From Fomitopsis serialis (taxonomy: Eukaryota > Basidiomycota > Agaricomycetes > Polyporales > Fomitopsidaceae), in the NCBI RefSeq assembly GCF_022376445.1, contig NW_025954965.1, positions 992,001 to 1,056,000 on the forward strand: a stretch of DNA of 64,000 nt. The letters are read 5' to 3'. The position numbers and the translations under genes were made by a program. The notes under the pieces are model-generated. The model was not told the DNA's origin. It did no database searches and saw only the letters and a list, made by a program, of their open reading frames with translations. This document shows, in pieces, positions 1 through 14,855 of the stretch (positions are counted from its first letter, which is position 1; each line of letters begins with the position of its first letter).

Positions 1-3000
1 GACCAACGATGCGATCTTCTTGACCAAAACCTGTGCCTTGCGTGGGCCCAACCCGCAGATGAATGGAAGGAGGAACTGGTAATACGAGTCGGTGACAGCG
101 CGGTTGACGTCGACGCCAACCTTGTTCGTGATGTCGACAAGGACCTTCTCAAGCGCTGACAGGAGCTTCTCGGTAGGAATCTGCTCTACAGTTAGACAGC
201 ATCATGTCAAAACGTTTTTGTTACGTACCAAGTTTTGGTTGTCTTCGTCGAACATGATGGCCTTGATATCAGCACCCAGGGCGGCATACTCGTTCAATGG
301 ACTCTGCGTGTATCGCGCCAGCCCGACACAATATCTGGCCAATGGCGCAAGCGCACTGAATTCCTCTTGAGCCCGCCTGCTGTTCTGGTACATGCGAGCA
401 ACCTCATCGAGTACGTAGATGACTTCGATGTTGAGCGACTCGTCTTGGCCGATATCGCCCGTTTCGCCATTGGGTTTCGTGACGATTTCCTTCACGCGTT
501 GTGCGAGTTTCGCTGTCGCTATGCTGAACCCTCCCAGGACGATAACATGTGGTCGGCGTCTCTTCAAGATGTCAACGAATTCGTCTCGCGCCTCCTGATC
601 CACAAGATTGTCCAACCTAGTATGTTCGCGAAGACGGCCCGCCTCGTCCATGAAAACAAGATGAATCAGGTCTTTATGCGGCTCGCCCTTACCCCACGAC
701 ATAGCAAGGACAGACGGCGTCTCCCCCGGGGTCATGTCATCCGTTACATATGGCGCAACATCAATCCTCTGTTTCAGGACTGTCAATGACCGCATCTGAA
801 GGAAGATTTAGGCTTACATCGCGGAGGATTTGAGAGCACTGATCTGCAAGGAAGTCTTCCGCCTCCTCACGTATCCACTCGCGAGCCCACTTAATACCAA
901 TGGGGATGAGGTGTTGCTCCAGAGCCTCCTGAACGACGCGAGAGCGCTCTTCATTCCAGGCGCGGGCATTATCGCTGAAGCTGTCCGAGGCGAAGGCGTC
1001 GTTCAGACCTCGTTCAAATGTTGCCTTCGCCTCCGGTGGCAAGCTGATAGATACCGTCACCAAATGCTGGGTTTCGGCCTGCGAAATATGCAGGAACTGC
1101 GCTGAGTGCAACATCTCCACAGCGGGTTTGTTGAGGAGATATTTGAAGTTCTTTTAGAGGATAAGTAATGTCCCTGCAGATACACTATGCACGGGAGACC
1201 TACGAAGAACGGATGATGATCGTCAATCTTCGCAATACCACGCTCGGTGGGCGAGACGGAGACCACCGCGCCAGCCTTGAAGGCTTCACGAATCTTGTGT
1301 CTCAACAAAGGATCCTTGCCGAGTTCAGTGGCGAGGATCATACGCGCCCGGCCTAAGAGTTCTTCAGCTGGCTGCGCCCGGCTCGCATCGGGGTCAGCGA
1401 ACTGTTCCGCGTAGGTCTGCGGGTTCAGTTCATGATCCTCAACGAAGTGAGTGTGGGCCTCGTGTATGAAGTTCAGGACCACTTGATGCGGCTCAATGCC
1501 ATATCCCTGAAACCATTACTATGAGGTTGACAGTGTGTTCCGTCCCACAAGTGACACTCACCTCCGCCAACTTGGCCACGATGCTTTTCTTGGCCAACTC
1601 GTACTGGGAAATCCGACTCGGCGTCTTGTGCTTCTTGACGTCGACCTGGTCCTCGTCATCGTGGAAGTGAAGTTCGATCCTATTCTTCTTGTCCTCCCGA
1701 TACTTCATACTCAGCCATTCTGTAGCATCAGCGACCGTCTCAACTGCATCTATCCGTTTCCGGATTTCGTTCTCGAAGTACTCGTCGGACGCTCCCAGTC
1801 GGCCGTACATTGAATCCAAGGCATTGCGCCGCTCCAGCAACGAACGAAACTTTTGCCCGATGGCGTAGACGCGCCAAAGTTCCTCCAAGCTGAGAAGTTC
1901 AACCTGTGCATGGAGCTCCGCAGGATTGAAGTACGAGATATAGTCTCGCTTGTGTGTCCACACATAAGGCACCTCGAATTGGTTGACGAACAAAAAGCGC
2001 AGGGCGCAGGTGATGGCTTGGACGAGATCCGGCAAGAAGCGGTGGAATTGACCGTCTCCGCGGAAGAAGTCGCGTTCTTTACGAGGACCGAGCCGCGTGA
2101 TAACCCATGACGCAGCGTCGTCTAAGTCGTTTTCGGTCAACGGGTTGTGAAGGGACCTTGTGGATGAAGCTGATACTGCCGAAGTGGCGAGCTGCATCCG
2201 CTCAGGAATATCGGTGCCCCGTATGAGGTCGTCATCCTCGGTCAGCATGCGCGAACGGATCTCTGAAGGCTCGAAGACCTGTAGACGGAATGAAAACAAG
2301 GAGAAAGGAGATGACTGAAAGAACCCACATCTTGATACTTCATCTCCGGCTTTTGCTCCTCCTCATGCACAACCTCTTCGTCCTCTGCCAAAGCCCAGTC
2401 GTACTCATGGCCGTCGCCAAACACTTCCTGAAGCTCATCCCATGTACTGGGCCACTGTCATTTTGCATTTCAATCTGATGGTGATGTGGGTTGCTTACTT
2501 TGCATCTATACCTCCAAGTTCAGCGGCTCGGCCTAGGGCTCTTCGTCGGGCCTTCTCTTGACGTCGTCTTTCTCTCCTCCGCTCTTCTCGAGCTTCCTCA
2601 TCGCCTCCCCCTTCCTCTTCCTCTTCGTCCTCATACTCGATGAAATTGTCCATGTCGTCGTCCATGTCGTCGTCATCGTCCCTTCCAGCTGCGTTTCGTT
2701 CGTCATCCCAGATGTTCTGTATATCCTGAACCTGGGGAAGCTCCAAGTCGTCGTTGTCAAGATCGTCATCGGACGACTCTACAACTGCCTTTCGTTTCGA
2801 CGACGACGGCGCGGGCGGCGACTCTGAGTCTCGGGCACGTCGCAGGCGAGTCAGACGATTGCGAGAGAAGGATGCTCCTGTGTTCTCCTCCAGTAGCTCC
2901 AGGTCGTCCTCCTCAAGCGCTTCCTCATCCTCCCGGTCTGGTGGGTAGAATTGCTGTTAGTCGCAGATAACGAAGACAGACACGAGCGGCACGCACAGCG

Positions 3001-3264
3001 ATGGTGGTGCTTCTTTCGCCTCTTGCGCCGCCTACGCCGTTCCTCCTCTTCATCCTCCTCGTCTTCATCTTCGTCTTCATCGACGATGAATCCCTCCCTG
3101 ATGCGCCTCTCCTCGTCCTCGTCCTCTTCGGGCTCTTCTGAGCTATCGTCGGAAGCGCCGCCTGCGGGGCTGCCCGCGGCGCCTCTCTCGTTTTCGGATC
3201 CCTGCATGGGATCATCCTCTTCAGCGTTTCTGGCGGCAGCTGGGTCGACCATAGAGGAAGACAT
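1..3264 (-). CDS. SPT6: Transcription elongation factor Spt6 (3' end truncated by window)
   Basis: Spt6 is a histone chaperone that travels with RNA polymerase II and reassembles nucleosomes. The start is ATG at 3264 (MSSSMVDPA), with an alternative in-frame ATG at 3285. The protein opens with a very acidic D/E-rich tract and basic KRRKK patches (about 2500-3250). A helix-turn-helix and core region follows (1493-2299, for example [15 protein letters not shown]), then the tex/YqgF-like RNase H fold (202-1120, with [11 protein letters not shown] and [13 protein letters not shown]). The start of the helix-hairpin-helix domain ([14 protein letters not shown]) lies at the window edge. The S1 and SH2 domains expected downstream fall outside the window. 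About five short introns separate the exons. It is divergent from the deaminase gene, with about 300 bp between the starts. Identity is clear from domain order and family-typical motifs. No frame breaks were noticed in the conserved core. Confidence 0.93.
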
Positions 3265-3566
3265 GATAGGAGACACGAAGGCCACCCGTCAGAGCTGGGA
3301 ATCCCAGTATTTAACAGGCTCGAGGGTTGGGGTCAGAGTTGAGCGCGCTGAGGAATCTCGATCGACGCGTTCAATTGGGCTATGCTCACAGTACACGTGA
3401 TTGCCGTCCAAACTACTTATGTACATAAATGATTCTATGTTGATTCTAAGGGAGGTGCGGGTGTATGCTACTTTACTATGCTGCATTAACGTCGATTAGA
3501 CTGATGATACATCGGTAATTACCTATTCCGCACCGATCGACCCCTTGAGCGGTCACCATCTTCCAG
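3265..3566. promoter_or_regulatory. Bidirectional intergenic region, SPT6 / deaminase
   Basis: This stretch of about 300 bp lies between two divergent start codons and so must hold both promoters. One ACGCGT hexamer is present near 3364. No clear TATA box was seen. Confidence 0.5.
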
Positions 3567-4139
3567 TTGTACCCAAGTTCTACCAGCTGTTGTGCGACCA
3601 TGTCCAACACATCCAATACTGATGTTCATATGTACTTCTTGGGCCTTGCCCTAGACGAGGCACGAAAGTGCAAACCAACTCCGACCGCCTTCTGCGTGGG
3701 CTGCGTCCTCACTGCGTCTCTTACCGACTCAAGCGAGCCAGTCATCCTAGCGCGGGGCTACTCTCGAGAACTTCCAGGCAACACTCATGCGGAAGCAAAC
3801 GCGCTAACCAAGGCGCGCCGTCTATCCAAGGAGGAGCTCAGGGAGTTGCTTCCTTCCACCCCGGAAGATGTGACTATCGAGCACGTTCTGAACCGTGCCG
3901 ATGTCTACACTACCATGGAGCCATGCTCCGTGCGCACCTCCGGTCTGGCACCTTGCGCGGATGCTCTCATAGCAGCCGGAATACGCAGGTGCTTCATCGG
4001 TGTTGGAGAGCCGGATGACTTCGTGCAGTGCGAAGGTACAAGGAAACTAGAGGATGCCGGGATCGAGGTCGTTTGGACCAGGGGCTTAGAGCAAGAATGC
4101 CTGGCGGTCGCGCGGACGGGACATCGATCGAACACATGA
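3567..4139 (+). CDS. Cytidine/deoxycytidylate-type deaminase, RibD/RIB2-like
   Basis: This is a single-exon gene of 190 codons. A second in-frame ATG at 3600 (MSNTSNTD) may be the real start. The zinc site of the CDA superfamily is intact: HAE (H74, E76) and PC-x9-C (C120, C130, in EPCSVRTSGLAPC). The spacing and the EPCS signature resemble the pyrimidine deaminase half of RibD and yeast RIB2 (DRAP deaminase) more than tRNA adenosine deaminases. By family knowledge the likely role is deamination of the pyrimidine intermediate in riboflavin synthesis, probably in the cytosol. There is no reductase half and no pseudouridine synthase domain, so it is a stand-alone deaminase. Substrate assignment is inference; a CMP/dCMP-like or other small-base deaminase remains possible. 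Confidence 0.75.
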   Translation: MYPSSTSCCATMSNTSNTDVHMYFLGLALDEARKCKPTPTAFCVGCVLTASLTDSSEPVILARGYSRELPGNTHAEANALTKARRLSKEELRELLPSTPEDVTIEHVLNRADVYTTMEPCSVRTSGLAPCADALIAAGIRRCFIGVGEPDDFVQCEGTRKLEDAGIEVVWTRGLEQECLAVARTGHRSNT

Positions 4140-4573
4140 TGGGTTAGAGTCTTGGAGAACAAAGTACGAAGGACACCTGGATCTCGTGGAGGTTAGTTGT
4201 GTCCGGGCCATAGAGGATGTCATTCCTAGTGGTAACACATGTGTAACAGACTTTTGACGCGATGTACAGGATCATTGTACGAATACTCAGTGCCAGCGAT
4301 ACACATCATGCGTGCGAACACCAGTTTTCCCGTGAGATGACTTGACTGGGCTTGGACTCGGCAGTAACCTGTCATCGGGGCTTGGCCTGTGGACACATCG
4401 ACCGGTCCACACTGATTCTCATACAGTTTCACTCGTGCGTTGGTACATGGTACATTATCCGATCCGAAGAATAGTTACAGCAGAATATCAGCGCATCGCC
4501 TTACTGACTGCTGCATACTGAGAGTGATTGTTGAAGGTGCTTTACAGTGTCTTCGACCTGTACAGAACGGGTT
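4140..4573. other. Convergent intergenic stretch
   Basis: The 3' ends of the deaminase and the esterase face each other here. Nothing beyond presumed 3' UTRs and terminators was recognised, and no tRNA-like or repeat structure was seen. Confidence 0.4.
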
Positions 4574-5668
4574 TCACTCGGATGGAGCTTGCGATGCTTT
4601 GTGAGGTACAATGCCGGTTAAGAAGTCCGCGACATCGCGAGCGATGATATCGTGCATGTCGCTGGTAGGGTGCAGGAAATCAACCCACATACGGCTGGCA
4701 GGTACCTCGGTGTCTTCCTGCGTGAAGCCGTAGGACACGGGGTCGTCCATGACACGCGAGAATGTCGTCCAGGACGAGAAGTATAGGACGGTCGCCTGGT
4801 CGTGCTTTGAGGCAAAGTGCTGTGCACTCTCGAGCAGCAGTTTGTTCCAGAGCTCCAGCCGCACCGAAGGTCCTTTGCCTGGGACTGTAGACGAGGCCTT
4901 CCGTCCTGTGAATTATTTCAATGTCATGCGAGGCTATGTCATCGCGATAGGTGACGCACCTGCAGGGCTCCGATGGACAGGGGGAACGTCGATAAGCAGG
5001 AAGCTGCGCGCCCCGGCCTCGTACAACTGCTCTTGTAAGTCGAAGAGTTTGTCTATGAAGTTGGGTATTGTGGTCTCTGTGGCGAATCTGCTTGGTAAAG
5101 GATCAGCATACATAAAGCAGATATTGGAATGCCCTTATACTGACGCGCAGTCGTTGATGCCCACCCAAGTCACTAGAATAGGTTCACGATCATACAGGAT
5201 CAGCGAAGTGCCAAAGATCGCATAATCCACGTACATCCTCACCGAAAAGCGTGTCGTTGGCGTTCCATTGGCACCAATAGGGCTTATCCACTAATTGACG
5301 CAGGAAGCCCCTCTCGACCTGCGCTCGTACCCCAGCGATGGTATCGCCGCCATGCGCGAGGTCATACACCAGTAGCGGCGCGGGCGGGTAGTTCGTGATG
5401 AGGTGCCCAACCCAATTCGGCTCGCCCTCCTCCGCCCAGGTGGTTCCGGGGAACTCGACACCGAGAGGGTTCTCCTCGGTGGGATGTGGTCTTCCTGCAT
5501 GGTACCCAACGTCAGAGTACGAGTCCCCACTACGCCACAGGATGGTGAGGCTCTGAGCGGTATGACGACAGGACAGTACCTCGGATACTACTGTACTCAC
5601 AATATAATTAGACGCTTCAAACCTATAAACCCTGGCCAGGAACCGCTCGTTTGGATGACTGTAGACAT
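4574..5668 (-). CDS. SGNH/GDSL hydrolase, carbohydrate esterase family 16-like
   Basis: The conserved blocks of the SGNH fold appear in order across four or so exons. Block I is FGDSYSDVGY, with the catalytic Ser; it forms only when the intron ending at about 5541 is removed after LKRLII. The next region contains PNWVGHLITNY and LLVYDLAHGGDTI. Block III is TWVGINDC, with Gly and Asn of the oxyanion hole (about 5145-5190). The C-terminal DFLHPTSDMHDII carries the catalytic Asp-x2-His. This arrangement matches fungal CE16 acetylesterases, which remove acetyl groups from xylan oligomers. The start at 5668 (MSTVIQTSGSW) is chosen because it is the first ATG in frame with block I. It gives no obvious signal peptide, which is odd for a secreted family, so an upstream exon may be missed or the enzyme may be intracellular. 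The neighbour upstream is an unrelated isochorismatase-like gene on the same strand. Confidence 0.82.
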
Positions 5669-6289
5669 GGTCGGCGCACTTGCCTGTGTGTTCGCACTGC
5701 ACAAGGACAGGGTCAAAGGCTTGAGCTCGTGCACTGATGCTTGAATTGAACCAGTATGTGGGCAGCCTATAAGCGGCGTCCATTTCAACAAATTCTTTGA
5801 TTGGCTCCGGTTTGTTGCGAGCCCCTACTGGGCGGCGGCCATGGGGGAACCCCTTCACTGCTAAGCACAAATATTGGTGAACGGCGAACGACTCGATGTC
5901 CGAGTTGGGACGCGGCGATACAGATGCGCGGTGTCGATGGGCATGCACTAAGATGAGTGCTTGCCGGATTCCCGGGACTACTCCCGGCCACGCCACGTAC
6001 CTTGTTGACGCGTTTCTCGCACCTCCCATGACATTTGTATGAGCTATCTCTCAAGCTAGACTGGCTTACAGTTTGTCTCAAATTCGTCTCTGCTTGCCAG
6101 CATCATAATGCTTTGCGTGTTACAGTAAAATAGTAGATTGATGGTGGTCGACTTGACCGAGACAGTTCACCGGTCCCGAGACAAACTACTGCACCGATGT
6201 CAGGGCCCCATTCTGTCCACTGCTTGAATCTTGCTGTGAGGATACCGTAGCAAATGCCACATACGCGTACAGCACGCATAGATGGGACT
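5669..6289. other. Intergenic stretch between two same-strand genes
   Basis: This stretch must hold the promoter of the esterase gene and the 3' UTR of the isochorismatase-like gene. A minus-strand frame stays open over 5600-5830, but its translation matches no family I recognise and has no supported splice context. An ACGCGT hexamer is present near 6008. Confidence 0.3.
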
Positions 6290-7443
6290 TCACGACGATT
6301 GCTTCTTGATTGCCTCTTCCACCCTGATCGTGTCCGTAACGAAACCGTAGCTCTGCAGAACGTGAGGTCAATTCATTCCCGAAGCATAGATGAGCACATA
6401 CATTGGTAGCGTTGTAAAGCACGTTCTCTAGACCCCCAGCAGGCGAAGTCGTCGCGATGCAGTCTTGCAGCGTTATGCAATCATACCCTCGGAAATAGGC
6501 ATCAACCAGCGTGCCCAGGACACACTGCGGAGGCGCCGTCAATCTCAGTCTGTCATCGGAGGCAAAGCTAGGGGACGCACTTGATCCGCATTCACGCCAG
6601 CGAAGAAGAGTGTCGTTATACCATGTTCTTGAAGATACAGGTCCAAGGCAGTTTGGTAACCCCAGATACCGCTCATCCTGCGAGACGTCGGTGAGTCGCT
6701 CCGCGTATGTCGCCGTATCGCTCAACTGACCGGTTTTTGTGAATCCAGACATCCGTGCCTTCCTTCTTACCCTCAAGGTAAAGTTGATGGAGGGGGCCGT
6801 ATAGATCGGCGTTGAACTCTCCTCGCATGAGTAACCGACCGAAGGGCACAGGGAGATGAGAGCCGAAGCCTCCACGATTGTTCTTCATGAAACTTCGCAC
6901 GAGGGACGGCGGGATAGTCGCGAGCTCATGCTCGGTCAGTCCCCAGTTACTACGGGCGAAAAGCGCTATGTGGATGTCTCTACTGTCGGTAAGAGGGACG
7001 TACACCCATAAGATCTTCACGTCCTGCGTCCTTAACGCAGGTACAACGTTCATAAGGGGTATAACGCATTGCAGCCCCGTTGAGTGGTCGCGGAGATCGG
7101 GATGCAGGAAGAAGCTAGGGTAGATCGACATACAAAATCAATTCGTGTTTCGTGCTCGACAGAACGTGCGGCAGACGTACTTTTGCATGTCGACGATCAC
7201 GATCGCGCTCTTGGACTTAGCGCACCGCACGACGCGCTCACCATCGACCGGTATCTCGAGCTGTGTACTGCTATGTAGAGGAGGTTCGGGGTGGGTACCA
7301 TTGGTTGCCACTGTCTCGTCTTCCTTCTTTGCTATGAGGTGCGCCTCACGTGTGAGGTCGACAAGACCTGATGGGTATTCTACCCAGAACGACGCTGCAT
7401 TACCGTATTCCAGGGGCTCGAGAACGTGCGGGCGAATAGTCAT
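6290..7443 (-). CDS. Isochorismatase-family cysteine hydrolase
   Basis: The exons encode the hallmarks of the family. SAIVIVDMQ carries the catalytic Asp, and FFLHPDLRDHSTGL follows. Then come VPALR and VKILWV, followed by NWGLTEHELATIPPSL. The nucleophile Cys is in GVNADQCVLGTLVDAYFRGY, and LQDCIATTSP follows. The start is ATG at 7443 (MTIRPHVLEPLEYG), which leads directly into WVEYPSGLVDLTRE, a typical fungal N-terminus. The last exon (GFVTDTIRVEEAIKK) ends at 6290 after a short intron at about 6346-6393. Members hydrolyse amides, ureas or vinyl ethers in the cytosol; without context the substrate cannot be named. There is no siderophore or salicylate gene nearby, so isochorismate itself is not implied. 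Four or five introns are inferred. Confidence 0.85.
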
Positions 7444-8195
7444 GTCGTATATACCAGTGACACAGCAGAGCAAAGTGAAGGACAGAGGACCGAGTGCGCA
7501 GGGACTCCGATTCCGTTCTCCCTCCCACACCAGCCATGATAAGCTTAGCCAGACGAACTCGAAGCCAGTGATTAGATATCGAGCAAATGGGAGTCCGCAT
7601 GGAGCAACGCTGCACTGCAATGAATAATAGCAACAGAGAGGCCATTACCGTCATGGTTGTGCCTGATGTAGGATCTCGAGATAGCGAACTCGGTCGAGGT
7701 TTTACAAAAGGTTGTCCTGGATGAGACTGGCTCGAGACCTTCCTGACCTGGAGAACGGTCGAGAAGCAATGTCGCAGCTACGGCTGAAGGGACGCAGCGC
7801 ACGTTGTTGAGAGAGAGCATGAGAGGCGTTCTGGATGATCTTGACGTCGCCAATTTCGGGTCCAAGAGGGAAGACCTCCGCCGGGCCGCAGTCGAGCATG
7901 TGCGTCCGCTGCTATCCTCCATCAGAGTCCAGACGGACGCTACGCCAAATGAATGTCGAGGGTGGGACCGCGTTTCATATCATCGGTGAGTGCGTGGCAG
8001 ATGCGAGCGGAGGGTAAGCGGAAGGCTGTGAGCGCAAACGACCGAGACGGTGGAGTAGACGTGGTGGGCGCTGCTGACGACCAAATTGGGACTGGTTCCT
8101 GCGCAGCGACACAGTGCCACCGCCGTTCTCCTTCCGCACGCCTCCGCACGCGTTGACCGCTGCGAAATCCCTTGCCTTCAACTTTACGATTCGAA
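7444..8195. other. Divergent intergenic stretch, isochorismatase-like / SCAMP
   Basis: About 750 bp separate the two start codons, and the promoters of both genes must lie here. Short open frames on both strands overlap each other and show no recognisable protein. Confidence 0.35.
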
Positions 8196-9534
8196 ATGAG
8201 TGCGTGCTACCTGTCCTTCTTGAGAGTCGTTTCTGACATTGCGTGAACCAGGTACATATACCGAAAACCCCTTTGCGTCCACGCATTCTCTCGATGCAAA
8301 CCCCTTCGATGACCCCACGGAACGTACATCGCCCGCTCCCAGCTACCCGAGTCCCAACCATGCTGCCCGTCTCGCGGAAATCAACCAGAGAGAACGCGAC
8401 TTGGAACGGAGAGAACAGGAGTTGACTCAGAAGGCTGAGCACATCAAGAGGTTTGGGAGGAACAACTGGCCATCGTGTACGTTTGTGGCAGTTTCGGGCT
8501 GCGTATCGTGCCACTGATACTGCTACTCCTGCAGTCTATCCTGTCATCTTCCACTCGATCAAGGATGAAATCCCAGAAGAGTACAGACCACAGATCAACA
8601 GGCTGTACCAACTGTGGTTTGTCCTCTTCGGAACGCTCATCATCAACATGATTGCGTGTATATTCATCCTTACGTCCGGGTCAAGTAATGGTGGAAGCGA
8701 CCTAGGTTCAAGTATAGGGTACGTCGCCAAGACAGATGCGTTATGCACGGGATTTCGAACGCCTCCATCGCAGATATCTGTTCGTCATCACGCCTCTTTC
8801 GTTCCTCCTGTGGTATAGGTATGCTGTGCTACAACGTTCAGCTTTACCACTGCTGAAGCACTTCATGACAGGCCCATCTACAATGGATATATGAAGGTAA
8901 AGCGCGATTCAACGGCATGTTCAACGGAATGCTGACGTAGGCATGCAGGAGCAAGCACTATACTACTGTACGTTGCAGGTCCTCGTATGGAAGCGGTGGT
9001 CCTCAATCTATCGCAGACTTCTACTTTGTATTCGGCGGGTTTCATCTCGTGTTCTCTCTGTACATGTAAGTCGTAGCCTCCTGTGTCGTAGTGGCGCGCT
9101 TGTTGAGCATCCGACTAGGATCATTGGGATACCAGGGTAGGTTCTCCTGCATAGCTCGCGCTAGGATCGCGCGCTGAATGCCAGGACAGCACCGGATCTG
9201 CTGGCCTCATCCAGACCATACAGATGTACAGCAGGGCTGCTTTCGTCGCAGCAATCCTCGGTACCATCGCCACAGTGGGTTGGGTCATCCAAGGTGTAGG
9301 GAACGCCTATTATTATCAACAGGTAGGCAATTCGCGGACAATTGCAAGCTCGGACCACACTCACAAGCCGTACGCAGATCTGGGCGCATCACAAGAGCGC
9401 GGGCCACTCGGTGGAGAAGGTTCGTCTAGTGCCCACTTCCTTATTGTTGTCCCGGTGGAAGACAATGACCTTCATTACAGGCGAAGACCGAGCTTGCCAC
9501 TCACGGCGCGAAAGCGTACTTCACGAGGGGTTGA
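8196..9534 (+). CDS. Secretory carrier-associated membrane protein (SCAMP)
   Basis: SCAMPs are tetraspanning proteins of post-Golgi and endosomal membranes that act in vesicle recycling. The first coding exon is only four bases (ATG-A, 8196-8199); splicing to 8252 restores MSTYTENPFASTH. The N-terminus has two NPF motifs (ENPFAS, ANPFDD), which bind EH domains. A coiled coil follows (INQRERDLERREQELTQKAE), then NNWPS-FYPVIFHSI, the conserved entry to the first membrane span. Four hydrophobic spans are spread over the exons (FVLFGTLIINMIACIFIL; PLSFLLWY; the FGGFHLVFSLYM exon; AAFVAAILGTIATVGWVIQG). The C-terminal tail ends AYFTRG with TGA at 9534. Six or more short introns are inferred. The family architecture is complete, and only the exact splice sites are approximate. 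Confidence 0.9.
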
Positions 9535-10069
9535 GACCAATCTCGGTGCTTGCGATTTGGCTAGCGTTGGGGCGCCCAGGAACCTATGTACTTCTCCTGC
9601 TAAGTTATGACAATGATTTCTGCCTTTCTTGTCAATGTTTTACGTGCGATTGGTCAATGAAATGCGTGTAACAGACATGGAGGACCGCGTCGTGTGGCCC
9701 GAGAATGGCCCGTGAGAAGATCGTGATGGCTTGTCCGATTGTGGCTGATCAAAGGCTCTATCCGTCGGAGTTTGAACTTCAGCCTATATAGGTGCTGATG
9801 CGGTGGCCGTCTTTCTTCAAGCCATCATCTAAGGTCAGTGCCCATCTGCCGTGGCCCGTCGCCCATCCTCATCCCGCCCCGCGCAGGTGAAAAGCTAAAT
9901 CAAAAAAACTTTCCATAAAAACTTCGAAAAATCCATTGCCTTGTCGCCTCCTGTGTACGCGCTTTCCATCCGTCCTGTTCAACTTTGCGAGCGTCTGACA
10001 ATCTTCCGTTTGCAGTCGCAGAAAAGTCCACAAAGCAGTAACGACCCCACTATAACCCCAGAAAACACC
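9535..10069 (+). promoter_or_regulatory. Promoter and 5' UTR of the PABP gene
   Basis: A TATA element (CTATATAG) lies at about 9784-9791, some 280 bases before the PABP start codon. Downstream, at 9890-9932, is an A-rich tract with runs of up to seven A. Pyrimidine- and C-rich sequence precedes the ATG. If transcription starts 30-60 bases after the TATA box, the A-rich tract is inside the 5' UTR. Confidence 0.55.
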
Positions 10070-12272
<2,203 letters not shown>

Positions 12273-12658
12273 GGATGTCGTACGTTAAGTGTGTACTGCG
12301 CGGGAGTGTCGTATGTTGCGCTGTTGTGTTGTCGTCGTCGTGTTGTGTGTTGTGTTGTTGCTGCGTTCGTCGTCGAGTCGTCGTCCGATTCCTCCTTGCT
12401 CTGTCGCCCATGTCCTTTAGCTAGCGGGTCTGTGGTGGTCGTTCCTTTGTGTGTACTTATATCTCAGGAACAGGAGAGTCGACTTGCTGCATATTTGTGT
12501 GATGAGTGGGACTCGACTGCGCTGACTGATCATTGACATAGAGTAAGTATCTGAGAAGGGAAACCCAGATGTAGGGCCGTTCATGCTATAGAGGGGAAAT
12601 GGAGATACGTATGCTACAGTACAGTACCTAGTATGCAACCTAAAGGTGAACTATAGAT
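12273..12658. other. Convergent 3' region with GTT/GTC-rich low complexity
   Basis: The 3' ends of PABP and SRP54 meet here. Positions about 12305-12395 form a run of GTT, GTC and TGT units on the plus strand that would be a U/G-rich 3' UTR segment of the PABP mRNA. No gene was seen. Confidence 0.45.
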
Positions 12659-14734
<2,076 letters not shown>

Positions 14735-14855
14735 GGTGGATTGGAGCAAGCGACTGCTGCGAGCGCCGGAAACTACGGAGCGCCCACACCCCGATCACCC
14801 CAGAGTGCGATCGAGCGGCCACAACAAGACTTGGCCACTCTCCCTCCCTCATCCC
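14735..14855. promoter_or_regulatory. Very short bidirectional promoter, SRP54 / SPT8-like
   Basis: Only 121 bases lie between the two divergent start codons, so both genes must share core promoter DNA or start transcription inside each other's 5' regions. Confidence 0.6.

Noticed and set aside
235..789. 184-codon open frame on the plus strand
   Set aside because: It is antisense to the conserved YqgF-like region of SPT6, and its translation has no family features.
3030..3090. TCC/TCG/TCT microsatellite-like run considered as a simple repeat feature
   Set aside because: It is the codon pattern of the acidic Asp/Glu tract of SPT6 read from the opposite strand.
5600..6030. Long open minus-strand frame upstream of the esterase
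   Set aside because: It contains no known motif, and the esterase block I joins in frame to a different reading frame (LKRLII-FGDSYSDVG), so this frame is not its N-terminus. Nothing else supports it.
6290..7443. Isochorismatase-like gene considered as part of siderophore or salicylate synthesis
   Set aside because: No isochorismate synthase, NRPS or related gene is present in the window, and fungal members of this family act mostly on other substrates.
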